64,000 nt of DNA, taken from NCBI GenBank assembly GCA_035478435.1, contig DATIJT010000022.1:1-64000 (forward strand), written 5' to 3'. Under the pieces are notes generated by a model. The model was not told where the DNA came from and made no database searches. It saw only the letters and a list, made by a program, of their open reading frames with translations. The stretch comes from DATLRC01 sp035478435. Lineage in GTDB: Bacteria; Patescibacteriota; Saccharimonadia; Saccharimonadales; UBA4665. Numbering within the stretch: the stretch's first letter is position 1; the number at the start of each line of letters is the position of its first letter. Shown here in pieces: positions 16,372 to 23,270 of the stretch. A program made the translations under genes and the position numbers.

Positions 16372-16728
16372 ATGGCATCTCATGAGAATTTGATAGCTGA
16401 AGCCGAACAAGCGAGGCGGTTATTCGAGCAACGACTAGCTCCAACAGAACTCTTGCGAGATTTATATCTGTCCTACAATCCAAGCGTGGAAATTGATAGT
16501 TTTTTAGAACGGGCGGCAAGACTATTTCCTAGACTCAACTGCGGTCTAACAGCGGTTTACTTGCGCCATCAGCTAAGAATGGGCGAAGTAAGACGTGGTA
16601 GCTATGACGGAACCCGGCACACGTTTGTAGAACTTGGAGGCCTGGCGATTGATATCACCGCAGACCAGTTTGGAGGACCACCTGTTTATGTTGGCCCCGT
16701 ACGGTCGCCTTGGTCGCTAGAAGTCTAA
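16372..16728 (+). CDS. Papain/transglutaminase-like fold protein
   Basis: A 118-residue protein with a possible Cys-His-Asp set: Cys in RLNCGLTAVYLRH (about residue 57), His in TRHTFVELGGLAIDITADQFGG (about 83) and Asp in the same segment (about 94). The HTFVEL...IDITADQF pattern matches small papain-like proteins found as amidases, deamidases or toxin domains. There is no signal peptide, so it is cytoplasmic or a contact-delivered effector. It is the last gene before the proposed right end of the island. Activity is inferred. Confidence 0.55.
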   Translation: MASHENLIAEAEQARRLFEQRLAPTELLRDLYLSYNPSVEIDSFLERAARLFPRLNCGLTAVYLRHQLRMGEVRRGSYDGTRHTFVELGGLAIDITADQFGGPPVYVGPVRSPWSLEV

Positions 16729-16825
16729 TTTAAGTGATTTCGACGATGAATGGACTTGGCGTATCTGCTAATTTAGTTACAGTAGTTTCCACTAAGGCCC
16801 TCCAATAAACTTCAATAGTTTTTTA

Positions 16826-17356
16826 CTAAGAACCTCCTTGGCGGCGGGGTCTGTTGGGAACTGTTTTTGCAAATGCTGCCAAAGCACAAAGCGCGAAAAC
16901 ACCTGCGCCGGCTTTAGAGGTTAGATTTGTGCCCTCATAATAGCCCCAAGCCACAGGCGCAAGAACCCCTACAATTGCCGCGTGATTTAAGAGGGTATAC
17001 TTCTCAGCAGTTTTAAACCGACCAATAGTATCTCCGGCTAAGCCCCCTATAGCTAGACTAAGCCCAACCAGCCAGGCTAAATTTTCTCGGTCAACTGGTT
17101 TGTGTCCTCTATTAATTTTTATATTTATATCAGTCGGTTTTGGTTTTGGCGTTGGGGCGCTTTCTGGATGCGGGAGTGTAATTACTTCGCTTTCCAGCGA
17201 AGGTGCTTCCGGCGTGAAGGCAGGTGCTACCACTGCAACATCTCGGTGATCAGTAGCCGCTTCGGCCGCGACCGCTGCTCCGACCAACAGACCCCCGCTC
17301 AAAGCTCCCACAACAGCCACTTTAGTAACTAATCCAAATTCATGATTTGTGCGCAT
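16826..17356 (-). CDS. Membrane protein with signal anchor, unknown function
   Basis: A 176-residue protein. An N-terminal hydrophobic segment (about 9-34, AVVGALSGGLLVGAAVAAEAA) looks like a signal peptide or anchor, followed by a Pro-rich spacer (HPESAPTPKPKPT) and three hydrophobic segments (about 94-112, 122-140, 148-165). No family is recognised. It lies just outside the proposed island boundary. Confidence 0.6.
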   Translation of the reverse strand: MRTNHEFGLVTKVAVVGALSGGLLVGAAVAAEAATDHRDVAVVAPAFTPEAPSLESEVITLPHPESAPTPKPKPTDINIKINRGHKPVDRENLAWLVGLSLAIGGLAGDTIGRFKTAEKYTLLNHAAIVGVLAPVAWGYYEGTNLTSKAGAGVFALCALAAFAKTVPNRPRRQGGS

Positions 17357-17474
17357 TTACCACTCTCTTTTAATTAATCAGATTTTATTAATCCTTTTAT
17401 TATCCTTTTGGGATGCCGAGTTTGCAAGCATAAGGATAGCCTAATGGGTCACGCATTTACTAATTTATTCCAGC

Positions 17475-17963
17475 CTAGTGATGCTTGGAATGTTTGCCGC
17501 CTGTCTTGGGGCGCATGAGCCAAAGTGACAGTAAGCAGATTAAAGCACTGGAGCCGACTATCAGGTCTTCGGCCCGCCTGATCTGCTGCCAGATTGCTGA
17601 ATTAACGATATTGGCGGCCGTGCCCGGTGGCAACAATGGCACTACCAGCAGCGTGCCCAACAGCCCAACGCCGACTGCCGGCAACAGGTTTATAAGTAGC
17701 CGTGAACCTTTGACAGTACGAATCATGAAAACCGTCGTTAGGACTGCCGGTAAGACTAGCAGCCCGAGCTTTACAAAATCGGCGTTGCCGTAGTGGCCGG
17801 TAAAAGCGCCCATGAAATCATTGGTATCTTTGGCCACGAACTGGATTAGCACGTCACCCAAACACAAACTCAAAAATACCAGCGCGGCGTTAACCCGCAG
17901 CAACATTATCAGCGCCACTGGCGCGACCATAATAGCCAGTAACAAAGCAATAGCGGTATTCAC
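17475..17963 (-). CDS. Polytopic membrane protein, CvpA-like topology
   Basis: A 162-residue protein with four hydrophobic segments (about 4-24, 28-45, 66-84, 93-112) plus a C-terminal one (about 133-150) and a His/Lys-rich tail. Size and topology recall CvpA-type proteins, but no diagnostic motif is present. The start is GTG, with TATAGT at 17970-17975 only 6 nt upstream, so the transcript is probably leaderless. The function is unknown. Confidence 0.6.
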   Translation of the reverse strand: MNTAIALLLAIMVAPVALIMLLRVNAALVFLSLCLGDVLIQFVAKDTNDFMGAFTGHYGNADFVKLGLLVLPAVLTTVFMIRTVKGSRLLINLLPAVGVGLLGTLLVVPLLPPGTAANIVNSAIWQQIRRAEDLIVGSSALICLLSLWLMRPKTGGKHSKHH

Positions 17964-18003
17964 GTTTTAACTATATCACGAGCATTTTGCAGGAAAATAA
18001 ATA

Positions 18004-18909
18004 CTAAGCGCCGACTTTGTCTTTTTTGCGCCGGGCTTTAGCATTTTGTTCTATGTATTCAATGATTTGTCCGGCTATGTTACGGCCGGTGATGGTTTCT
18101 GGTGTCTTAAGACTGGCAGATGAGTTTACTTCCAACACTAGTGGCCCCCGCTCACTACGCATCATATCCACCCCGCAGACTGCCAGGCCCATGGCTTTAG
18201 CTGCTTTTTGGGCAACTTTGCGTTCTTCGTCCGTCAATTTTACGGACACACCAACGCCTCCCTGGTGCGTGTTGGCCCGAAAATCATCATCCAGGCTTTG
18301 ACGCTTAATGCTGGCCACTACCTTACCATTGACTAACAATACACGAATATCCTCACCGGCACTCTCCTTAATAAATTCTTGTACTAGAAAGTTCACGCCC
18401 TCAACGTAGAAGGCCTGCATTACGGCCTTGGCCGCCTTGTTAGTTTCGGCTAGCACTACACCATTGCCATGCGTACCACGGGCCACCTTAATGATGACCG
18501 GTGCCCCGCCGACCTGCCCAAGCACGCCTTCAAAATCGGCCGTCTCACGGGCAAAAACCGTTTTTGGGATTCCAATGTCGGCCTTGGCCAGTAGCTGCAA
18601 ACTGCGCAGCTTATCCCTCGAGCGGACAATCGCGATAGAGCTGGTAGTCGTGAACACGTTTTGCATTTCAAATTGCCGGACGATAGAGGAACCGTATTTT
18701 GTCAAACTCTGAGCTATACGCGGGATAATAACGTCTACATTGGATAGTTCGTTGCCTCTGTAGTGAACAACCGGGTTACCGCGTTCAAGCGTTACGTAAC
18801 ACTTCGCATAATTAACTACTCGTACATTATGGCCACGCGCTTCGGCCTCTTCTTTGAGACGTCTCGTAGAATAATTAGCGGCACCTTTCGACAAAATAAC
18901 AATGTTCAC
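18004..18909 (-). CDS. rimK: RimK-type ATP-grasp amino-acid ligase
   Basis: A 301-residue ATP-grasp enzyme of the RimK group, which adds glutamate or other amino acids to a carboxylate. RimK N-terminal pattern NIVILSKGAANYSTRRLKEEA; ATP-grasp lid and strand motifs PVIIKVARGTHGNGVVLAE (about 150-168), FLVQEFIKESAGEDIRVLLV (about 190-209) and the Mg-binding end GPLVLEVNSSASLKTPE. It is the third gene of an operon with a retropepsin-like protease (1-nt overlap) and a CphA-type Mur ligase. The target could be a protein tail, glutathione-like peptide or polyamide; the neighbours favour a peptide polymer. Confidence 0.88.
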   Translation of the reverse strand: MNIVILSKGAANYSTRRLKEEAEARGHNVRVVNYAKCYVTLERGNPVVHYRGNELSNVDVIIPRIAQSLTKYGSSIVRQFEMQNVFTTTSSIAIVRSRDKLRSLQLLAKADIGIPKTVFARETADFEGVLGQVGGAPVIIKVARGTHGNGVVLAETNKAAKAVMQAFYVEGVNFLVQEFIKESAGEDIRVLLVNGKVVASIKRQSLDDDFRANTHQGGVGVSVKLTDEERKVAQKAAKAMGLAVCGVDMMRSERGPLVLEVNSSASLKTPETITGRNIAGQIIEYIEQNAKARRKKDKVGA

Positions 18910-19391
18910 TAATTGGCTCCTTCTTGTTTTAATCTAGACTGCAGTTCAGTAGATCGTTTGCGTTCATTATTAATTAGGGGTTGGCCTTTTTTAACATCAA
19001 CGACAAACTTACCACGAAGTATATTGCGGCCAACTAGCACAGGATACACCTGCTGGCTACGATTGGCCAGACTGAATGTGGCTCGTATGTTGCGGCCCTT
19101 TATTTTGACTAGCAGACGTACAAAACAGCGTTCTTCTGATTTGCCCATAGAACTGGCTACCATCCGTTTTTCGTAGATACGAGTTTTTACAATTTCGCCT
19201 GTGAATGGCTTATTTTTTTTATCAAAAAGTACGAATTCCAAAACTCCGCCTTGTTCTTTAACATGAGATGCCCAGATCGAAGAAGTTTTAGCCCCCGTAT
19301 CTACCCGGGCCGGTACTCGCTTAAGCGAAAGCTCAGGAAAATCTACCTTTTCGGCTCGGCCAATTATTTGCATAGAAGATTTGTCGACCAT
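18909..19391 (-). CDS. Retropepsin-like (RimB/DUF785) protease
   Basis: A 160-residue protein of the family often labelled ATP-dependent zinc protease. The catalytic Asp lies in PARVDTGAKTSSIWA (about residue 31), followed by the flap region and YPVLVGRNILRGKFVVDV, the second conserved part of the retroviral-type aspartyl fold. In other bacteria such proteins accompany RimK and trim or hydrolyse the added amino-acid chain. It overlaps the ATP-grasp gene by 1 nt and follows the Mur ligase by 7 nt, implying tight stoichiometric expression. Confidence 0.85.
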   Translation of the reverse strand: MVDKSSMQIIGRAEKVDFPELSLKRVPARVDTGAKTSSIWASHVKEQGGVLEFVLFDKKNKPFTGEIVKTRIYEKRMVASSMGKSEERCFVRLLVKIKGRNIRATFSLANRSQQVYPVLVGRNILRGKFVVDVKKGQPLINNERKRSTELQSRLKQEGAN

Positions 19392-19398
19392 AGTGCTT

Positions 19399-20712
19399 TT
19401 ACACGAGTTCCGCTTTAAATTTTCGCTTGATAAAATTCATGCTTTGCTCTATATCGTCATTGACAATGTGTACCACCACATCACCTGATTTAGCCATTTT
19501 GGCCGCATAGTTTATGGCTTCGTCTTCCCGGACTATACGGACGACGTTAGGATTATATTTCTCTAGTTCTGAACTGAAAACTTTGGAAATATAACCCACA
19601 ATCATTTTAAATTTGCCCAGAGTTTCTTTTGGTTTGCGCAGAAAGCCATCGATCTTATCGTAAACAATTAACTCGTCAAAATGACCAGCAATATGCTTAG
19701 CGGTATCGGCTATAAGTTCATCACTACGGTCATAAGCCAAACGTACAATACCGATCACTTTGCCGCCATCGGCACAAAGTTTTTTAGCCAGATCTCCAAT
19801 AGCCGCAAGTGAGTACTTCTCGTGAGCATAATCGGCAATTATCGTAACTCCGTTTTGTGATCTTAATGATATTAAGCGCCCGCCCAATGGGTCTAATCTA
19901 GAGTTCGTCAGCGACTCTTTCCAATTCTTCGGGAAAGATCCTTTGCCATGCGCCCACAAGGCACCTACTATGAACATTAAGTTCCAAACTGAGGGAAGAT
20001 AAGCTCCGTTAAAAGTCCAAGTTACACTTTCCAGCTGAACAATTTTATCCACCTTTTGGGCAGACTTTACAACGACCCAGCCATTTTCAATCGCCACGCA
20101 TGAGCCACCCGAAGCCATGTGCTTCTGATTGTCAAAAGCGCTAAACTCAAAACCGCAGGGAACCATTATAACTCCCGGCTTGCAGGCATCCAGTTGGGAA
20201 CACACTAATTTATCGTCAGCATTAAACACGGCATAACCATTCGGCCGCAGCCGTGAAAATATAAACCGTTTGGCCAAGGCTATGTCTTCGCGAGTCTTCA
20301 GGCGATCTGTGTTGCCTATATGATCTTCGTAAACGTTGGTAAAAACACCCACGCTGTGGTGGCTATAGCCCAGCCCCGGCAAGTTACTGGAGCCCAATGA
20401 ACACTCCAAGATAGCGGTAAAATTATCAAAATCTTGCATGAGAGTTAGAAAGCGTCCGGGAGCGACTGTTGGCACTAAACCGGCAAGCCGCGTCGAATCT
20501 TCAAAACCGCTTTTTTTATCACCATTGATGTAACAACCGGTAGTATCAACTCTAAGAGTATTTTGAGATTGACTTAATATTTGCGCCAAAATATAGACGA
20601 TGGTTGATTTACCTTTCGTCCCGGTCACACTTATAATCTCTGGTCGCATTTTCTCTGGCATGGATAACCTTTCGACTACGTAAATTAAAGCATCTTTCAG
20701 ACTTTTAGTCAA
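19399..20712 (-). CDS. Mur ligase-like protein related to the cyanophycin synthetase C-terminal domain
   Basis: A 437-residue Mur-ligase-fold protein. P-loop SVTGTKGKSTIVYILAQIL (about residues 27-46), acceptor or metal region VFTNVYEDHIGNTDRLKTREDIALAKR (read in parts, about 155-180) and a C-terminal domain starting at IIADYAHEKYSLAAI, which resembles the DYAHNPAGY region of CphA rather than MurC-F. It lacks the N-terminal UDP-binding domain of peptidoglycan ligases. With the RimK-type gene it gives both catalytic halves of a cyanophycin-synthetase-like enzyme on separate genes. The start is TTG, 10 nt after a small membrane gene. Confidence 0.75.
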   Translation of the reverse strand: MTKSLKDALIYVVERLSMPEKMRPEIISVTGTKGKSTIVYILAQILSQSQNTLRVDTTGCYINGDKKSGFEDSTRLAGLVPTVAPGRFLTLMQDFDNFTAILECSLGSSNLPGLGYSHHSVGVFTNVYEDHIGNTDRLKTREDIALAKRFIFSRLRPNGYAVFNADDKLVCSQLDACKPGVIMVPCGFEFSAFDNQKHMASGGSCVAIENGWVVVKSAQKVDKIVQLESVTWTFNGAYLPSVWNLMFIVGALWAHGKGSFPKNWKESLTNSRLDPLGGRLISLRSQNGVTIIADYAHEKYSLAAIGDLAKKLCADGGKVIGIVRLAYDRSDELIADTAKHIAGHFDELIVYDKIDGFLRKPKETLGKFKMIVGYISKVFSSELEKYNPNVVRIVREDEAINYAAKMAKSGDVVVHIVNDDIEQSMNFIKRKFKAELV

Positions 20713-20722
20713 TACTTAAGAC

Positions 20723-20839
20723 TTATTTATTGACTTGTAGGACACGCAGGTATGCATAGGCAATTACGCCAATAATAATAGCCAATATAAGTAAAATCAG
20801 CGGTATGAAACCGCGCTGGTCCAGTTCTTGGTTTTTCAT
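20723..20839 (-). CDS. 38-residue single-helix membrane protein
   Basis: The frame encodes MKNQELDQRGF, a continuous hydrophobic helix (about residues 12-32) and a short basic tail. It begins the operon with the Mur ligase, the protease and RimK, ending 10 nt before the ligase TTG. A TATTAT lies about 12 nt upstream of the ATG. It could anchor the cytosolic ligases at the membrane, but that is a guess. Confidence 0.6.
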   Translation of the reverse strand: MKNQELDQRGFIPLILLILAIIIGVIAYAYLRVLQVNK

Positions 20840-20906
20840 CTTAACTTATTAATAATATATCAACAATAAAAGCGCAAGCGTATTGTTGAATCTTGGATCT
20901 ATCTAA

Positions 20907-22016
20907 TTAGCCCCAAAGCCTGTGCTTGGGTTCATTGTCAGTGCCAAATTCTTGCAACAATTCCTGCTGGTGCTTGGTGAGTTTGGTCGGAGTGTCGACG
21001 ATGATGGTCACAATGTGGGCGCCCCTGTTGCCGCCTCTTAAATGGGGCACACCGTGACCCGATAGCTTAAAGTCCGAGCCGCTCTGCGTGCCGGTCGGTA
21101 CTTTCATCCGCACTGGGCCGTCCACGGTTTCGACTTCTATCTCCGTCCCCAGGGCCGCTTCTACCATACCCACGTGTTCTTCGCTTAAGATTAGGTCGCC
21201 TTCGCGGGTGAACTTTTTGTGCGGCTTAACGCGAATGTTGACATAAAGGTCGCCTTTGTGCCCGTTAGCTACGGCTTCGCCGTGTTCGCGCAAGCGAATA
21301 GTTGCTCCATCATCAACACCCGCTGGAATTTTCAGGCTTACCTTTTGCTTTTTGTTCACGGTGCCTTTGCCGTGACAAACCGAACAGACTTTTTCCGGGA
21401 TTTTACCGCCCCCCTGGCATTTCGGACAAACACTAGCTTGCTGGATGTTGCCAAAGATGGTGCGGGTCACGCTCACCACTTGGCCGGAACCGTTACATTG
21501 GTCACAAGTCTTAAGTTCGTAGCCAGGTTCAACGGTTTTGCCCTTGCAATGCTCGCAAGTATCCTCCAGATTCAAGCTTAGTTCGACTTCAGTGCCAAAA
21601 ATGGCCTGTTCGAAACTAATCTCAACCCTAGCCTCCACGTCCCTACCTCGGGCTTGGCGCTGGCCGCGCTGACCACCGCCGGCGCCGCCAAAGAAGCTGC
21701 TGAAGATGTCGCCCAAGCCCAAATCGCCGAAGTCAAAATTGATGTTTTGGCCTTGTTGACCGTAGCCTCCAAAACCGGCAAAAGGATCACCGCCAGAGCC
21801 GCCGACTCCAGCGTGGCCGAATTGATCGTAGCGTTTGCGCTTACCTTCGTCTTTTAAGACCTCGTAGGCTTCGTTGATTTCTTTGAATTTTTCCTCGCTG
21901 CCACCGCGGTCCGGGTGATGTTCCACCGCCAAACGGCGAAAAGCCTTTTTGATCTCATCGGCACTGGCAGCCTTGCCAACCCCCAAAACTTCGTAGTAAT
22001 CACGTTTACTCGACAT
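20907..22016 (-). CDS. dnaJ: Chaperone protein DnaJ
   Basis: A 369-residue type I J-protein. J domain (1-70) with HPD in VEHHPDRGG, a Gly/Phe-rich linker (about 75-130), four CxxCxGxG zinc modules (CEHCKGKT, CDQCNGSG, CPKCQGGG, CSVCHGKG, about 153-220) and C-terminal client-binding domains. It stimulates DnaK ATPase and delivers clients. The start overlaps the upstream unknown gene by 11 nt, and it is the last gene of the CIRCE-controlled dnaK operon. Confidence 0.97.
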   Translation of the reverse strand: MSSKRDYYEVLGVGKAASADEIKKAFRRLAVEHHPDRGGSEEKFKEINEAYEVLKDEGKRKRYDQFGHAGVGGSGGDPFAGFGGYGQQGQNINFDFGDLGLGDIFSSFFGGAGGGQRGQRQARGRDVEARVEISFEQAIFGTEVELSLNLEDTCEHCKGKTVEPGYELKTCDQCNGSGQVVSVTRTIFGNIQQASVCPKCQGGGKIPEKVCSVCHGKGTVNKKQKVSLKIPAGVDDGATIRLREHGEAVANGHKGDLYVNIRVKPHKKFTREGDLILSEEHVGMVEAALGTEIEVETVDGPVRMKVPTGTQSGSDFKLSGHGVPHLRGGNRGAHIVTIIVDTPTKLTKHQQELLQEFGTDNEPKHRLWG

Positions 22017-22464
22017 CGTAAGCTTCCCCTGCCAGGTTAGGCACCAGCCCTACTTCAAAATTATGATCAGCGCTAGGATTGCGGACTTCTTCTATCATAC
22101 CTTCAATTCTCTCCGCCATTCTATCAATTTCCTCCCCGCTTATCGACTCTGTGCCGTTCGGCCTGACGCGAACAACCTGTGTGTCACTCTCTAAAACGAA
22201 ACCTTCCTGCCAAGCCAGGCCCGAAGCTGTATGGATACTACTCGTTACTCTAGGCCAAAATCGATTGGCATAAAGATCATGATCTAATTCTTGCATCACA
22301 AAGTGGCCTTTCCGGTTATTATAAGAAAGCCTCAAAACTTCTCCGATGTTTCGTTCCGGCATCTCTTTATGAGCATAAGCTAGCCCCTGGAGTGTTATGA
22401 TCGCCGCCCAAAGGCGGTCAAGTGGCGTATCTACCTCAAAGCCTGTCGCCAATATTTCACTCAT
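22006..22464 (-). CDS. Uncharacterised protein between cutA and dnaJ
   Basis: A 152-residue soluble protein with no signal peptide or membrane helix, beginning MSEILATGFEVDTPLDRLW. It contains an acidic C-terminus and patterns such as GHFVMQELDHDLYANRF. I recognise no family. It overlaps dnaJ by 11 nt, so it is translated as part of the heat-shock operon and may be a CPR-specific proteostasis accessory. Confidence 0.65.
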   Translation of the reverse strand: MSEILATGFEVDTPLDRLWAAIITLQGLAYAHKEMPERNIGEVLRLSYNNRKGHFVMQELDHDLYANRFWPRVTSSIHTASGLAWQEGFVLESDTQVVRVRPNGTESISGEEIDRMAERIEGMIEEVRNPSADHNFEVGLVPNLAGEAYDVE

Positions 22465-22490
22465 GACTATTCCAAGACTTCATAAGTTAA

Positions 22491-22823
22491 TTATAAAGTG
22501 CTTTGGCCCAGTTCATTGATAAGCCAGTCCTGGGCTTTTTTAGAAACGTGTGTCATAGGCAAGGCTTTGAGAATGAAAGTGTCGTAGCTATGAATTTTCT
22601 CTAGTTCGGCTTCAACCTTTTCAAAATTAGTGGCTATGCTTTCCATGAACAGCATAACTTCTTTAGCGTCTGTGATCTTGCCTTCCCACCAATACTTGCA
22701 ATCAATGGCCACGAACTTGGCGCAGGCTATCAGCCGCTTTTCTAAAAGAACCTGGGTAATCTTTTCCGCTTCTTCCCGAGTCCCGCAAGTCAAGACTAGT
22801 TCCACGAACTCCTTTTCAAGCAT
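22491..22823 (-). CDS. cutA: CutA-family divalent ion tolerance protein
   Basis: A 110-residue protein of normal CutA length with LVLTCGTREEAEKITQVLLEKRLIAC near the N-terminus (read in parts), then YWWEGKITDAKEVMLFMES and the C-terminal SYDTFILKALP. CutA forms very stable trimers of ferredoxin-like subunits; the copper-tolerance role is not general and the real function is debated. It overlaps the preceding gene by 8 nt inside the dnaK-dnaJ operon. Confidence 0.92.
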   Translation of the reverse strand: MLEKEFVELVLTCGTREEAEKITQVLLEKRLIACAKFVAIDCKYWWEGKITDAKEVMLFMESIATNFEKVEAELEKIHSYDTFILKALPMTHVSKKAQDWLINELGQSTL

Positions 22824-23265
22824 TCGCGGTTCTTTCTGCTAAAGAGCTAGCAACTTCGCTTTGGATGCGCTTGAACTCATTAAGTTCTTCCAGGCTCGGT
22901 GTATCCAAGCTTGCCGGATCTATCAAAGAGGGATACTCAGAACTTAACATTCTCTCAAAATCCTCACGGCTTAAATCTTTTCTGATATTTAAAAGAGCTG
23001 TTGAACCTTTAGAGAGGACTCTAAATATAATAGGGTTAGCAGCTACGTCGTCGGGTAATTCAACGAACAAAAAACTTTCCGGGCTAGAGAGTGTATGTAC
23101 GAAGCGATTTGTGTGTCCCGGTTTTGATGAGGGTAGGTCGTAGTCTAAATCTTGGCCTTCCGCACGTCGACGAAGACTCTCAAGAGGGCTCCAAACAGGA
23201 TGCCTGAACTGGATCGTTGTGCCCGGGATGCCCCTTAGGAGACCTTGGGGGGTCAATTCTTCCAT
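22816..23265 (-). CDS. Uncharacterised soluble protein downstream of dnaK
   Basis: A 149-residue protein rich in charged residues, with LSREDFERMLSSEYPSL and a long C-terminal helix. No family is recognised. It starts 5 nt after the dnaK stop and overlaps cutA, so it should share the CIRCE-controlled transcript. Confidence 0.65.
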   Translation of the reverse strand: MEELTPQGLLRGIPGTTIQFRHPVWSPLESLRRRAEGQDLDYDLPSSKPGHTNRFVHTLSSPESFLFVELPDDVAANPIIFRVLSKGSTALLNIRKDLSREDFERMLSSEYPSLIDPASLDTPSLEELNEFKRIQSEVASSLAERTANA

Positions 23266-23270
23266 GTAGG

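Larger units (their letters stand above)
11205..16804. mobile_element. Putative integrative element at the tRNA-Lys 3' end
   Basis: The 9-bp GGCCCTCCA at the tRNA 3' end (11205-11213) recurs at 16796-16804, where the island-type genes stop and chromosomal-looking genes resume. In between are a serine recombinase, a small polar protein, two or three DNA-binding proteins, membrane and pilin-like proteins and a papain-like protein, with looser spacing than the surroundings. No replication, capsid or conjugation genes are visible, so it may be a satellite or decayed element. The boundary rests on a short repeat and is tentative. Confidence 0.55.

Noticed and set aside
16265..16519. Minus-strand frame of 84 codons opposite the papain-like gene
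   Set aside because: It has no ribosome site, overlaps the better-supported plus gene, and its composition is not protein-like.
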